This document shows, piece after piece, positions 1 to 7,596 of a DNA stretch of 64,000 nt (the first letter of the stretch is position 1; the number at the start of each line of letters is the position of its first letter). A program made the position numbers and the translations under genes. The notes beneath the pieces were generated by a model that was not told where the DNA came from, did no database searches, and saw nothing but the letters and a program-made list of their open reading frames with translations. The DNA is from Streptomyces spinoverrucosus (GTDB lineage: Bacteria > Actinomycetota > Actinomycetes > Streptomycetales > Streptomycetaceae). The DNA lies in contig NZ_JADPZX010000001.1 in the NCBI RefSeq assembly GCF_015712165.1, positions 5,344,001 through 5,408,000 on the forward strand, in the 5' to 3' direction.

Positions 1-1208
1 ATCAGGTAGGAGAAGCCGCCGCGCAGGTCGGGGATGACCAGGTCGGCGCCCTGGAGGCGGGTGGGGCCGCTCACGACCGCCGAGTGCAGGAAGTTGCGCT
101 GGCCGAAGCGGCAGTTCGAGCCGCCGAGGCACTCGCGGTAGAGCTGGATGTGGGCGCCCATCTGGTTGAGCGCGGAGGTGAAGCCGAGGCGGGACTCGTA
201 GACCGTCTCGTGGATGATGGACAGGCCCGTGGCCTGCGTCAGGGCGACGACCAGCGGCTGCTGCCAGTCCGTCTGGAAGCCCGGGTGGACGTCCGTTTCG
301 AGGGCGATGGACTTCAACTGCCCGCCGGGGTGCCAGAAACGGATGCCCTCGTCGTCGATCTCGAAGGCACCGCCCACCTTCCGGTAGGTGTTGAGGAACG
401 TCATCATGGACCGCTGCTGGGCGCCACGGACGTAGATGTTGCCCTCGGTCGCGAGCGCCGCGGACGCCCAGGAGGCGGCCTCCAGCCGGTCCGGGAGGGC
501 GCGGTGGGTGTAGCCGCCGAGCGTGTCCACACCGGTGATGCGGATCGTGCGGTCGGTGTCCATCGCGATGATGGCGCCCATCTTCTGCAGGACGCAGATG
601 AGGTCCTCGATCTCCGGCTCCACGGCCGCGTTCGAGAGTTCCGTCACGCCCTCGGCGAGCACGGCGGTCAGCAGCACCTGCTCGGTCGCGCCCACGGACG
701 GGTACGGCAGCTGGATCTTCGTACCGCGCAGCCGCTGCGGGGCCTCCAGGTACTGCCCGTCCGCGCGCTTCTCGATCCGCGCGCCGAACTGCCGCAGCAC
801 GTCGAAGTGGAAGTCGATGGGCCGGCCGCCGATGTCACAGCCGCCGAGACCCGGGATGAACGCGTGGCCGAGGCGGTGCAGCAGCGGGCCGCAGAAGAGG
901 ATCGGGATACGGCTCGACCCCGCGTGCGCGTCGATGTCGGCGACGTTCGCGCTCTCCACCCGCGTCGGGTCGAGCACCAGTTCGCCCGGTTCCTCGCCCG
1001 GACGCACCGACACGCCGTGCAGCTGGAGCAGTCCGCGGACCACACGGACGTCACGGATGTCCGGGACGTTGCGCAGCCGGCTCGGCGCACTGCCGAGCAG
1101 GGCGGCGACCATGGCCTTCGGTACGAGGTTCTTCGCACCGCGGACACGGATCTCGCCCTCCAGCGGGGTTCCGCCGTGGACAAGCAGGACATCGTCGTTG
1201 ACGGTCAT
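1..1208 (-). CDS. murA: UDP-N-acetylglucosamine 1-carboxyvinyltransferase (partial, 3' end outside window)
   Basis: Cytoplasmic EPSP-synthase-fold enzyme that transfers enolpyruvate from PEP to UDP-GlcNAc, the first committed step of peptidoglycan precursor synthesis. The protein opens MTVNDDVLLVHGGTPLEGEI and shows the GAKN motif (residues about 21-24) that contacts substrate. GGCDIGGRPIDFH follows at about 122-134; Cys124 is the PEP-adduct and fosfomycin-target cysteine of the family. The reading frame is open to base 1, so the last part of the protein lies outside. ATG at 1208 is chosen because the sequence then aligns from the family N-terminus. It is divergent from the AlgH-like gene. 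Function is certain from the motifs; only the C-terminus is unseen. Confidence 0.95.
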   Translation of the reverse strand, partial: MTVNDDVLLVHGGTPLEGEIRVRGAKNLVPKAMVAALLGSAPSRLRNVPDIRDVRVVRGLLQLHGVSVRPGEEPGELVLDPTRVESANVADIDAHAGSSRIPILFCGPLLHRLGHAFIPGLGGCDIGGRPIDFHFDVLRQFGARIEKRADGQYLEAPQRLRGTKIQLPYPSVGATEQVLLTAVLAEGVTELSNAAVEPEIEDLICVLQKMGAIIAMDTDRTIRITGVDTLGGYTHRALPDRLEAASWASAALATEGNIYVRGAQQRSMMTFLNTYRKVGGAFEIDDEGIRFWHPGGQLKSIALETDVHPGFQTDWQQPLVVALTQATGLSIIHETVYESRLGFTSALNQMGAHIQLYRECLGGSNCRFGQRNFLHSAVVSGPTRLQGADLVIPDLRGGFSYL

Positions 1209-1460
1209 GTATCTCGCGTTCCGATGAGTTGGGCAAGGGCCGGAGAGACAGAGTAATCGCCGCCGACCCCCCTGAAGTAAGCCCAAGGACCGCTCAGACC
1301 TGTCATAGCTCTGTCACAACACGAACCGTTCCGTACCGGGCACATGGGGTCACTGGAGCCGCCGGAAGGGGCCGTGCGCCGGTGACGCTTCCGTCCGCCC
1401 TGAGCTGCAATCACTCCCGTCGCCGGATTGGCTCCCCACGTGACGGGAAGATGCGGGATC

Positions 1461-2042
1461 ATGTCTGGCATGACCGAGGTGTCCTCGCTCACAGGGCGGC
1501 TGCTCGTGGCCACCCCCGCCCTGGCGGACCCGAACTTCGACCGCGCGGTCGTGCTCCTCCTCGACCACGACGAGGAGGGCTCGCTGGGTGTCGTCCTCAA
1601 CCGGCCGACACCGGTGGACGTCGGCGACATCCTGGAGGGCTGGGCGGACCTGGCGGGCGAGCCCGGCGTGGTCTTCCAGGGCGGACCGGTCTCGCTGGAC
1701 TCCGCCCTCGGTGTGGCGGTCATCCCCGGCGGCGCGTCCGGCGACGTCGCCCCGCTCGGCTGGCGGCGGGTGCACGGCGCGATCGGCCTGGTCGACCTGG
1801 AGGCACCGCCTGAGCTGCTGGCCTCCGTCCTCGGCTCGCTGAGGATCTTCGCCGGGTACGCCGGCTGGGGCCCCGGCCAGCTGGAGGACGAACTGGTCGA
1901 GGGCGCCTGGTACGTCGTGGAGTCAGAGCCCGGCGACGTCTACTCGCCGTTCCCGGAACGGCTCTGGCGCGAGGTGCTGCGCCGGCAGCGCAACGAGCTG
2001 GCGATGGTGGCCACGTACCCCGACGACCCCTCGCTGAACTGA
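1461..2042 (+). CDS. YqgE/AlgH family protein (UPF0301/DUF179)
   Basis: 193-residue soluble protein of the AlgH/YqgE family, whose biochemical role is unknown; in pseudomonads AlgH affects alginate transcription. Diagnostic stretches are LTGRLLVATPALADPNFDRA near the N-terminus, LGVVLNRPT (about 39-47), VFQGGPVSLDS, and the C-terminal GYAGWGPGQLEDEL. ATG at 1461 (MSGMTEV) is preferred over the upstream in-frame codon at 1428 because family homology begins at about residue 8; ATG at 1470 is also possible. It is divergent from murA across about 250 bp. Family assignment is firm; function is not known. Confidence 0.88.
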   Translation: MSGMTEVSSLTGRLLVATPALADPNFDRAVVLLLDHDEEGSLGVVLNRPTPVDVGDILEGWADLAGEPGVVFQGGPVSLDSALGVAVIPGGASGDVAPLGWRRVHGAIGLVDLEAPPELLASVLGSLRIFAGYAGWGPGQLEDELVEGAWYVVESEPGDVYSPFPERLWREVLRRQRNELAMVATYPDDPSLN

Positions 2043-2063
2043 CGGCCGCCCTTCTCGCAACCG

Positions 2064-2086
2064 TTGTCTGTGAGCTTCAGTACCCT
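2064..2086 (+). promoter_or_regulatory. PafBC/RecA-NDp-like promoter, probably leaderless
   Basis: TTGTCTGTG (2064-2072), 8 bases, then TACCCT (2081-2086). This resembles the actinobacterial DNA-damage promoter TTGTCRGTG-N8-TANNNT, except for T at the R position. The -10 ends 7 bases before ATG 2094, as expected for a leaderless mRNA. Inferred from spacing and match only. Confidence 0.4.
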
Positions 2087-2093
2087 TGGCCGT

Positions 2094-2378
2094 ATGAGCA
2101 CTCTCGAGCCCGAGCGCGGGACTGGTACGGGGACACTCGTAGAGCCCACGCCGCAGACTTCCCACGGCGACGGTGACCACGAGCGCTTCGCCCACTACGT
2201 CCAGAAGGACAAGATCATGGCGAGCGCCCTCGACGGTACGCCCGTCGTGGCGCTGTGCGGCAAGGTCTGGGTGCCGGGCCGCGACCCGAAGAAGTACCCC
2301 GTGTGTCCCATGTGCAAGGAGATCTACGACTCCATGGGTGCCGGCGGCGACGACAAGGGCAAGGGCGGCGACAAGTAA
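2094..2378 (+). CDS. DUF3039 domain protein
   Basis: 94-residue actinobacterial protein of unknown function. The core contains LCGKVWVPGRDPKKYPVCPMC, in which a Cys (about residue 60) and a CPMC pair (about 75-78) could form a small zinc-binding knuckle. The tail is rich in Gly, Asp and Lys. ATG at 2094 is chosen over an upstream in-frame TTG at 2064 because the TTG lies inside a probable -35 element and the -10 sits 7 bases upstream of the ATG. Followed by a strong hairpin terminator. Family call firm, role unknown. Confidence 0.82.
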   Translation: MSTLEPERGTGTGTLVEPTPQTSHGDGDHERFAHYVQKDKIMASALDGTPVVALCGKVWVPGRDPKKYPVCPMCKEIYDSMGAGGDDKGKGGDK

Positions 2379-2407
2379 CCGTCTGACCCTTCCTTACTGA
2401 TGTCCGG

Positions 2408-2447
2408 GAGGCCCCCGGGATGTGCTTCGGCGCGCCCCGGGGGCCTC
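2408..2447 (+). terminator. Hairpin terminator after the DUF3039 gene
   Basis: GAGGCCCCCGGG (2408-2419) pairs perfectly with CCCGGGGGCCTC (2436-2447) across a 16-base loop. It lies 30 bp beyond the stop codon and before the sugar ABC operon. The T-tract is weak, as usual in Streptomyces. Confidence 0.75.
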
Positions 2448-2462
2448 TTCGTCATGTCACGA

Positions 2463-2478
2463 AGTGGTTGAGACCTCT
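2463..2478 (+). promoter_or_regulatory. Putative DasR operator (dre) before the sugar ABC/hexosaminidase operon
   Basis: AGTGGTTGAGACCTCT matches the dre consensus A(C/G)TGGTCTAGACCA(C/G)T at 13 of 16 positions and keeps the AGTGGT/ACCtCT dyad. It lies 96 bp upstream of the lipoprotein ATG. DasR is the GntR-family GlcNAc-responsive repressor of streptomycetes. The downstream hexosaminidase fits that regulon. Prediction from consensus only. Confidence 0.6.
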
Positions 2479-2573
2479 TGTGGGCATGTTCATGTAGTTC
2501 ATAACCTCCGGCTTGTTGTTGTGCAGAGCGAAACTGTCATTGCGCATGTTGCAACGCCTCGGAGGAGTACTCC

Positions 2574-3866
2574 ATGAAGCTGTCCGTCCGACTGGCCGCC
2601 GTCGCGGCCGTCCTGGTCACCGCCGCCTGCGCCCCGCAGACGTCCGGCAACTCCACCTCCGGCAAGGACGAGCAGACCGGCACCCTGCGGGTCTGGCTGT
2701 TCCAGGAGGTCAACAACAAGCCGAAGGAGCAGGTCGTCCAGTCCGTGCTCGACGGCTTCGAGAAGGCGCACGAGGGCACCGAGGTCACCGTCGAGTACAT
2801 CCCGGTCGAGACCCGCGCCCAGCGCATCAAGGCCGCCTTCAACGACCCCGGGAGCGCGCCCGACGTCATCGAGTACGGCAACACCGACACCGCCGGCTAT
2901 GTGAAGGACGGCGGCCTGGAGGACGTCACCAAGGACTTCACGTCCTGGAGCGAGGCCAAGGACACCGACCCGACCGCCAAGCAATCGGTGACGGTGGACG
3001 GGAAGATCTACGGCGCCCCGTACTTTGTGGGCGTACGCGCCCTGTACTACCGGACGGACGTCTTCGACGAACTCGGCCTCGACGTGCCGAAGTCCCAGGC
3101 CGAGCTGATCGAGACGGCGAAGGAGATCCGGGCCGCCGAGCCCGACCTGTACGGCCTGGCAGTGGGCGGCGCCTACACCTACGGGGCGATGCCGTTCATC
3201 TGGGCCAACGGCGGTGAACTGGCCACCGGCAAGGGCGGCTCGTACGCCTCCGCGATCGACAGCCCGGACGCCCGGAAGGGCATCACGGCGTACACCTCGC
3301 TCTTCGGCGACGACAACTGCCCCGCCGCCAAATGCGCGGGGATGACCGGCAACGACACCGTCACCGCGTTCGCCTCGGGCAAGGCGGGGATGGCGATCGG
3401 CGGCGACTTCAGCCATCAGGCGGTGGAGGCCGGGGCGGTGAAGGGCAAGTACGCGGTGGTGCCGCTGCCCGGGGTCGAACCGGGCTCGATCGCTCCGGCG
3501 TTCGCGGGCGGCAACAACATCGGCGTACTGAAGAGCACCTCGCACCGCACACTCGCCGTCGACCTGATGAAGCGGCTGGCGTCGAAGCGGACGCAGGGTG
3601 AACTCTTCGACGCGATGGGCTTTCTGCCGACCTTCACGGACGTGCGGGGCGAGGTGGCGGAGCGTGAGCCCTTTGTGAAGCCGTTCGTCGAGACGCTGGC
3701 CGCGGAGACGAAGTTCGTGCCGGCGTCGCCCGCGTGGGCGCAGATCGACTCCTCGCTGGTGTTGCCGACGATGTTCCAGGAGATCGTGAGCGGCAAGAAG
3801 GGTGTGGCGGGGGCGGCGGGGGATGCGGCGGCGAAGATGGACGCCGCGTTTGGCTCCGCCGGGTGA
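2574..3866 (+). CDS. ABC sugar transporter substrate-binding lipoprotein
   Basis: 430-residue family 1 extracellular solute-binding protein. The signal peptide MKLSVRLAAVAAVLVTAAC ends in a lipobox (VTAAC), so the mature protein should be lipid-anchored outside the membrane at Cys19. The rest follows the MalE/UgpB-type fold, with VWLFQEVNN near the N-terminus and GGDFSHQAVEAGAVKGKYAVV in the second half. A strong SD (GGAGGAG, 2561-2567) sits 6 bases before the ATG. It is first in an operon with two permeases and a GH20 hexosaminidase and lacks its own ATPase, so it probably uses a shared one such as MsiK. The ligand is inferred to be a GlcNAc-type oligosaccharide from context. Confidence 0.88.
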   Translation: MKLSVRLAAVAAVLVTAACAPQTSGNSTSGKDEQTGTLRVWLFQEVNNKPKEQVVQSVLDGFEKAHEGTEVTVEYIPVETRAQRIKAAFNDPGSAPDVIEYGNTDTAGYVKDGGLEDVTKDFTSWSEAKDTDPTAKQSVTVDGKIYGAPYFVGVRALYYRTDVFDELGLDVPKSQAELIETAKEIRAAEPDLYGLAVGGAYTYGAMPFIWANGGELATGKGGSYASAIDSPDARKGITAYTSLFGDDNCPAAKCAGMTGNDTVTAFASGKAGMAIGGDFSHQAVEAGAVKGKYAVVPLPGVEPGSIAPAFAGGNNIGVLKSTSHRTLAVDLMKRLASKRTQGELFDAMGFLPTFTDVRGEVAEREPFVKPFVETLAAETKFVPASPAWAQIDSSLVLPTMFQEIVSGKKGVAGAAGDAAAKMDAAFGSAG

Positions 3867-4828
3867 TGCGGGTGACGCCTAATGGCTTGGGGGTGGGGGA
3901 GCGTTCGCGGCTGCGGGCTGTCCGTGGCTTGTCGCGCAGTTCCCCGCGCCCCTGGGGGAGTGGCAGTACCCCTTGGCTATACCTTGCCCCGGCTCTCGTC
4001 GTCGTCGGTGGGCTGCTCGTCTACCCGGTCTACCAACTGGGGCTGATCTCCCTTCTGGAGTACACCCAGGCGCAGGTCAGCGGTGGGGAGCCGACGTCGT
4101 TTCAGGGGTTCGGGAACTACACCCGGTTGTTTGGCGACGAGCAGTTCTGGCAGGTGTTGTTGGCCACCGTGTTGTTCGCGGCGGCCTGCGTGGTGTCGAC
4201 GCTGGCTGTCGGGTGTGCGCTCGCCGTGCTGCTCACCCGCGTGCGGGCGCTGCCGCGGCTCGCGTTGATGCTGGCCGCGCTGGGGGCGTGGGCGACGCCC
4301 GCGGTCACCGGGTCCACGGTCTGGCTGCTGCTGTTCGACCCGGACTTCGGGCCGGTCAACCGAATCCTGGGACTCGGCGACCACTCGTGGACGTACGGGC
4401 GGTTCAGCGCCTTCTTCCTCGTCCTGCTCGAAGTGGTGTGGTGCTCCTTCCCGTTCGTGATGGTCACGGTGTACGCCGGGATCCGTGCCGTGCCCACGGA
4501 GGTGCTGGAGGCCGCCGCGCTGGACGGTGCCTCGCAGTGGCGGATCTGGCGTTCGGTGCTGGCGCCGATGCTCCGCCCGATCCTGGTGATCGTCACCATC
4601 CAGTCGGTCATCTGGGACTTCAAGGTCTTCACGCAGATCTACGTCATGACGAACGGCGGCGGCATCGCCGGCCAGAACCTCGTCCTGAACGTCTACGCCT
4701 ACCAGCAGGCGTTCGCGTCCTCGCAGTACAGCCTCGGCTCGGCGATCGGCGTCGTGATGTTGCTGATCCTGCTCGCGGTGACGCTCGTGTATCTGCGGCT
4801 GCTGCGCCGACAGGGGGAGGAGCTGTGA
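3866..4828 (+). CDS. ABC sugar transporter permease, MalF/UgpA type
   Basis: 320-residue membrane protein of the binding-protein-dependent permease family with six predicted helices; the first is WLYLAPALVVVGGLLVYPVY. The EAA loop is EVLEAAALDGASQWRIWRSV, the coupling site for the ATPase. ATG at 3866 overlaps the stop of the lipoprotein gene (GTGATG), but no convincing SD is visible. Residues about 15-35 are encoded by a copy of a Streptomyces interspersed repeat (3910-3962), so the true start could lie elsewhere in this low-conservation leader. Forms the pore with the next gene product. Confidence 0.88.
   Translation: MRVTPNGLGVGERSRLRAVRGLSRSSPRPWGSGSTPWLYLAPALVVVGGLLVYPVYQLGLISLLEYTQAQVSGGEPTSFQGFGNYTRLFGDEQFWQVLLATVLFAAACVVSTLAVGCALAVLLTRVRALPRLALMLAALGAWATPAVTGSTVWLLLFDPDFGPVNRILGLGDHSWTYGRFSAFFLVLLEVVWCSFPFVMVTVYAGIRAVPTEVLEAAALDGASQWRIWRSVLAPMLRPILVIVTIQSVIWDFKVFTQIYVMTNGGGIAGQNLVLNVYAYQQAFASSQYSLGSAIGVVMLLILLAVTLVYLRLLRRQGEEL
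3910..3962 (+). repeat. Streptomyces interspersed repeat, copy 1
   Basis: Contains cgcagttccccgcgcccc, the core of a repeat widespread in Streptomyces intergenic regions. It aligns with a second copy at 18018-18072 (ctgcgggctgtccgtgg versus gtgcgggttgtctgtgg, then the shared core). This copy lies inside the first codons of the MalF-type permease. Confidence 0.6.
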
Positions 4829-5670
4829 ATCTTTTCCAGGGCCTTGTGCGCCGGCCGTGGCGGACGGCCGCCGAGGCGGCGGCGCTGCTGATCGCGGCCG
4901 TGGTCGCCTTTCCCCTGTACTGGATGGTGCTGAGCGCCTTCAAACCGGCCGGGGAGATCGAGTCCACCACCCCTCGGCCGTGGACGTCGGCCCCCACTCT
5001 GGATTCGTTCCGGCGGGTCTTCGGCCAGCAGGAATTCGGCCGGTACTTTGTCAACAGTCTTGTCGTCGCGTGCACCGTCGTGGTCGTCTCGGCGCTGATC
5101 GCGTTTCTCGCCGCGACCGCCGTGACACGATTCCGGTTCCGCTTCCGGACCACCCTGCTGATCATGTTCCTGGTGGCCCAGATGGTGCCGGTGGAGGCGC
5201 TGACGATCCCCCTGTTCTTCCTCATGCGGGACTTCGGCCAGCTGAACACGCTGGGCTCGCTGATCCTGCCGCACATCGCCTTCTCCCTGCCCTTCGCGAT
5301 CTGGATGCTGCGGGGGTTCGTGAAAGCGGTGCCTCAGGCGCTGGAGGAGGCCGCGTACATCGACGGGGCGAGCCGGGCGCGATTCCTCTGGCAGATCCTT
5401 TTCCCGCTGGTCTTCCCGGGGCTGGTGGCCACGAGCGTGTTTTCCTTCATCTCGGCCTGGAACGACTTCCTCTTCGCCAAGTCCTTCATCATCAGCGACA
5501 CTTCGCAGTCGACGCTGCCGATGGCTCTGCTGGTCTTCTACAAACCGGAGGAGCCCGACTGGGGAGGCGTGATGGCGGCGTCCACGGTGATGACGATTCC
5601 GGTGCTGGTGTTCTTCGTGCTGGTGCAGCGCCGACTGGTGTCGGGGCTGGGTGGAGCGGTAAAGGACTGA
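4825..5670 (+). CDS. ABC sugar transporter permease, MalG/UgpE type
   Basis: 281-residue inner-membrane permease. Six helices are expected; the first is LLIAAVVAFPLYWMVLSAF. The EAA motif EEAAYIDGASRARFLWQILF lies near residues 173-192. GTG at 4825 overlaps the TGA of the upstream permease (GTGA) and has a strong SD (GGGGGAGG, 4813-4820), indicating translational coupling. It pairs with the upstream permease to import the sugar delivered by the lipoprotein. No ATPase gene is present in this operon. Confidence 0.92.
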   Translation: MNLFQGLVRRPWRTAAEAAALLIAAVVAFPLYWMVLSAFKPAGEIESTTPRPWTSAPTLDSFRRVFGQQEFGRYFVNSLVVACTVVVVSALIAFLAATAVTRFRFRFRTTLLIMFLVAQMVPVEALTIPLFFLMRDFGQLNTLGSLILPHIAFSLPFAIWMLRGFVKAVPQALEEAAYIDGASRARFLWQILFPLVFPGLVATSVFSFISAWNDFLFAKSFIISDTSQSTLPMALLVFYKPEEPDWGGVMAASTVMTIPVLVFFVLVQRRLVSGLGGAVKD

Positions 5671-5671
5671 T

Positions 5672-7300
5672 GTGGTGGACGTGATTCCCAAGCCCCTTCA
5701 TCTGACGGCCCACGGGGCCGGATCCTTCGAACTGGGCCCCCGGACGCGGTTGGCGGCACACGACGGCGCCGAGTGGACGGAACGCTGGCTGCGGGCCACG
5801 CTGGGCGCTGCCACCGGCCTGCCGCTCCCACCGGCGGAGGGGCACGGGGACGACGTCATCCGCCTCTCTCTCGACCCGGCCGTCACCAAGGACCTGGGTG
5901 CGGAGGGCTACCGCCTCGCCGTCATGCCGACCGGCGTGCACCTGGTCGGCGGTGGCCCCGCCGGGCTCTTCTGGGGCGCCCAGACGCTACGTCAACTGCT
6001 CGGCCCCGACGCCTTCCGGCGCGCCCCGCTGCCCGGCCGGACCTGGCGGCTGCCGCTGACCCATGTCGAGGACTCACCCCGCTTCCGCTGGCGCGGCCTC
6101 ATGCTGGACGTGGCCCGGCACTTCATGCCCAAGGACGGCGTGCTGCGCTACCTGGACCTGATGGCCGCGCACAAACTCAACGTCTTCCACTTCCACCTGA
6201 CGGACGACCAGGGCTGGCGACTGGAGATCAGGCGTTACCCCAGGCTGACCGAGGTCGGCTCCTGGCGCGCGCGCACCAAATTCGGCCACCGGGCCTCGCC
6301 GCTGTGGGAGGAGAAGCCGCACGGTGGCCACTACACCCACGACGACATCCGGGAGATCGTCGCCTACGCCGCCGAGCGGCATATCACCGTCGTCCCGGAA
6401 ATCGACGTACCGGGACACTCGCAGGCCGCCATCGCCGCGTATCCGGAACTCGGCAACTCGGACGTCATCGACACCAACTCCCTCTCGGTCTGGGACAACT
6501 GGGGGATCTCCGCGAACGTACTCGCCCCCACTGACAACACCCTGCGCTTCTACGAAGGCGTGTTCGAGGAAGTCCTCGATCTGTTTCCCTCGGAGTTCAT
6601 TCACGTCGGCGGCGACGAATGCCCCAAGGACCAGTGGCGGCAGTCGGCCACCGCGCAGGCGCGGATCAGGGAACTGGGGCTGGCCGACGAGGACGCGTTG
6701 CAGTCGTGGTTCATCGGCCACTTCGACGAGTGGCTTTCCGCGCGCGGGCGTCGGCTGATCGGCTGGGACGAGATCCTGGAAGGCGGGCTCGCCGCCGGGG
6801 CGACGGTGTCCTCGTGGCGCGGATACGCGGGCGGAATCGCCGCCGCCCAGGCCGGTCACGACGTCGTGATGTGCCCCGAGCAGCAGGTGTACCTCGACCA
6901 CCGCCAGGCCGACGGCGCGGACGAACCCGTACCGATCGGGTATGTGCGCACCCTGGAGGACGTCTATCGGTTCGAGCCCGTGCCGCCGCGGCTCACCGAG
7001 GCGCAGGCCGGGCACGTACTGGGTACGCAGGCCAATGTGTGGACCGAGGTGATGGAGGACCAGGCGCGCGTCGACTACCAGGCCTTTCCGAGGCTCGCCG
7101 CCTTCGCCGAGGTCGCCTGGAGTGCCCTGCCCGCCCCGGCGGAACGGGACTTCACCGGTTTCGAACGCCGGATGACCGCCCACTACCGGCGACTTGACGC
7201 CCTGGGCGTCGCCTACCGGCCGCCCACGGGGCCGCGGCCCTGGCAGCAGCGCCCCGGCGTACTCGGCCGCCCGATCGAGGGGCCGCCGCCGAACAGGTAG
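5672..7300 (+). CDS. Beta-N-acetylhexosaminidase, glycoside hydrolase family 20
   Basis: 542-residue GH20 enzyme that removes terminal GlcNAc/GalNAc by substrate-assisted catalysis. An N-terminal GH20b-like domain (about 1-120) precedes the barrel, which opens FRWRGLMLDVARHFMP and contains FHFHLTDDQGWRLEI. The catalytic Asp-Glu pair is in HVGGDECP (about residues 311-318). WTEVMEDQARVDYQAFPRL closes the active site. No signal peptide is seen, so the enzyme is probably cytoplasmic and cleaves imported chito-oligomers. GTG at 5672 (a second GTG follows at 5675) is 1 bp after the permease stop, with AAAGGA as SD. The upstream dre site and transporter suggest chitin-derived substrates. Confidence 0.92.
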   Translation: MVDVIPKPLHLTAHGAGSFELGPRTRLAAHDGAEWTERWLRATLGAATGLPLPPAEGHGDDVIRLSLDPAVTKDLGAEGYRLAVMPTGVHLVGGGPAGLFWGAQTLRQLLGPDAFRRAPLPGRTWRLPLTHVEDSPRFRWRGLMLDVARHFMPKDGVLRYLDLMAAHKLNVFHFHLTDDQGWRLEIRRYPRLTEVGSWRARTKFGHRASPLWEEKPHGGHYTHDDIREIVAYAAERHITVVPEIDVPGHSQAAIAAYPELGNSDVIDTNSLSVWDNWGISANVLAPTDNTLRFYEGVFEEVLDLFPSEFIHVGGDECPKDQWRQSATAQARIRELGLADEDALQSWFIGHFDEWLSARGRRLIGWDEILEGGLAAGATVSSWRGYAGGIAAAQAGHDVVMCPEQQVYLDHRQADGADEPVPIGYVRTLEDVYRFEPVPPRLTEAQAGHVLGTQANVWTEVMEDQARVDYQAFPRLAAFAEVAWSALPAPAERDFTGFERRMTAHYRRLDALGVAYRPPTGPRPWQQRPGVLGRPIEGPPPNR

Positions 7301-7596
7301 GCCCGCGAAGCGGGCAGGTCTCGAACGGGCAGGTCTCGAACGGGCAGGTCTCGAACAGGCGGGAAAAAAAGTGGACAAGGGTCACCGAAGAGTGGCAATT
7401 CCGCATGACCGGTGATGCGCGGTGATGTACGTACAAATCGGGCCATCTCCCTGATGAGGTGGGCGAATGCCTCCTAGCGGACCCCCGTCTTCGGGTCCTG
7501 CGAAGATGTGCCAGAGTTGCCACGTCCGCCCTGTCGGCACGTACCGTACGGCCACACAGGCGGGACCAGGTGGGGCAGCGGGAAGGGGCAGCCGGT
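7301..7596. other. Intergenic region between hexosaminidase and flavin subunit
   Basis: About 300 bp without a supported gene. It holds the 15-bp tandem repeat (7311-7355) and a small hairpin, GGACCC (7479-7484) with GGGTCC (7493-7498). A weak promoter candidate for the downstream operon is TTGCCA near 7515 with TACCGT about 19 bases later. Confidence 0.4.
7311..7355 (+). repeat. 15-bp tandem repeat, three perfect copies
   Basis: cgggcaggtctcgaa occurs at 7311-7325, 7326-7340 and 7341-7355, with a degenerate half copy (caggcggg) after it. It starts 11 bp beyond the hexosaminidase stop codon. Confidence 0.95.

Noticed and set aside
7311..7355. Possible CRISPR-like array
   Set aside because: Repeats are contiguous without spacers and no cas genes are present. 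The same holds for 19841-19920.
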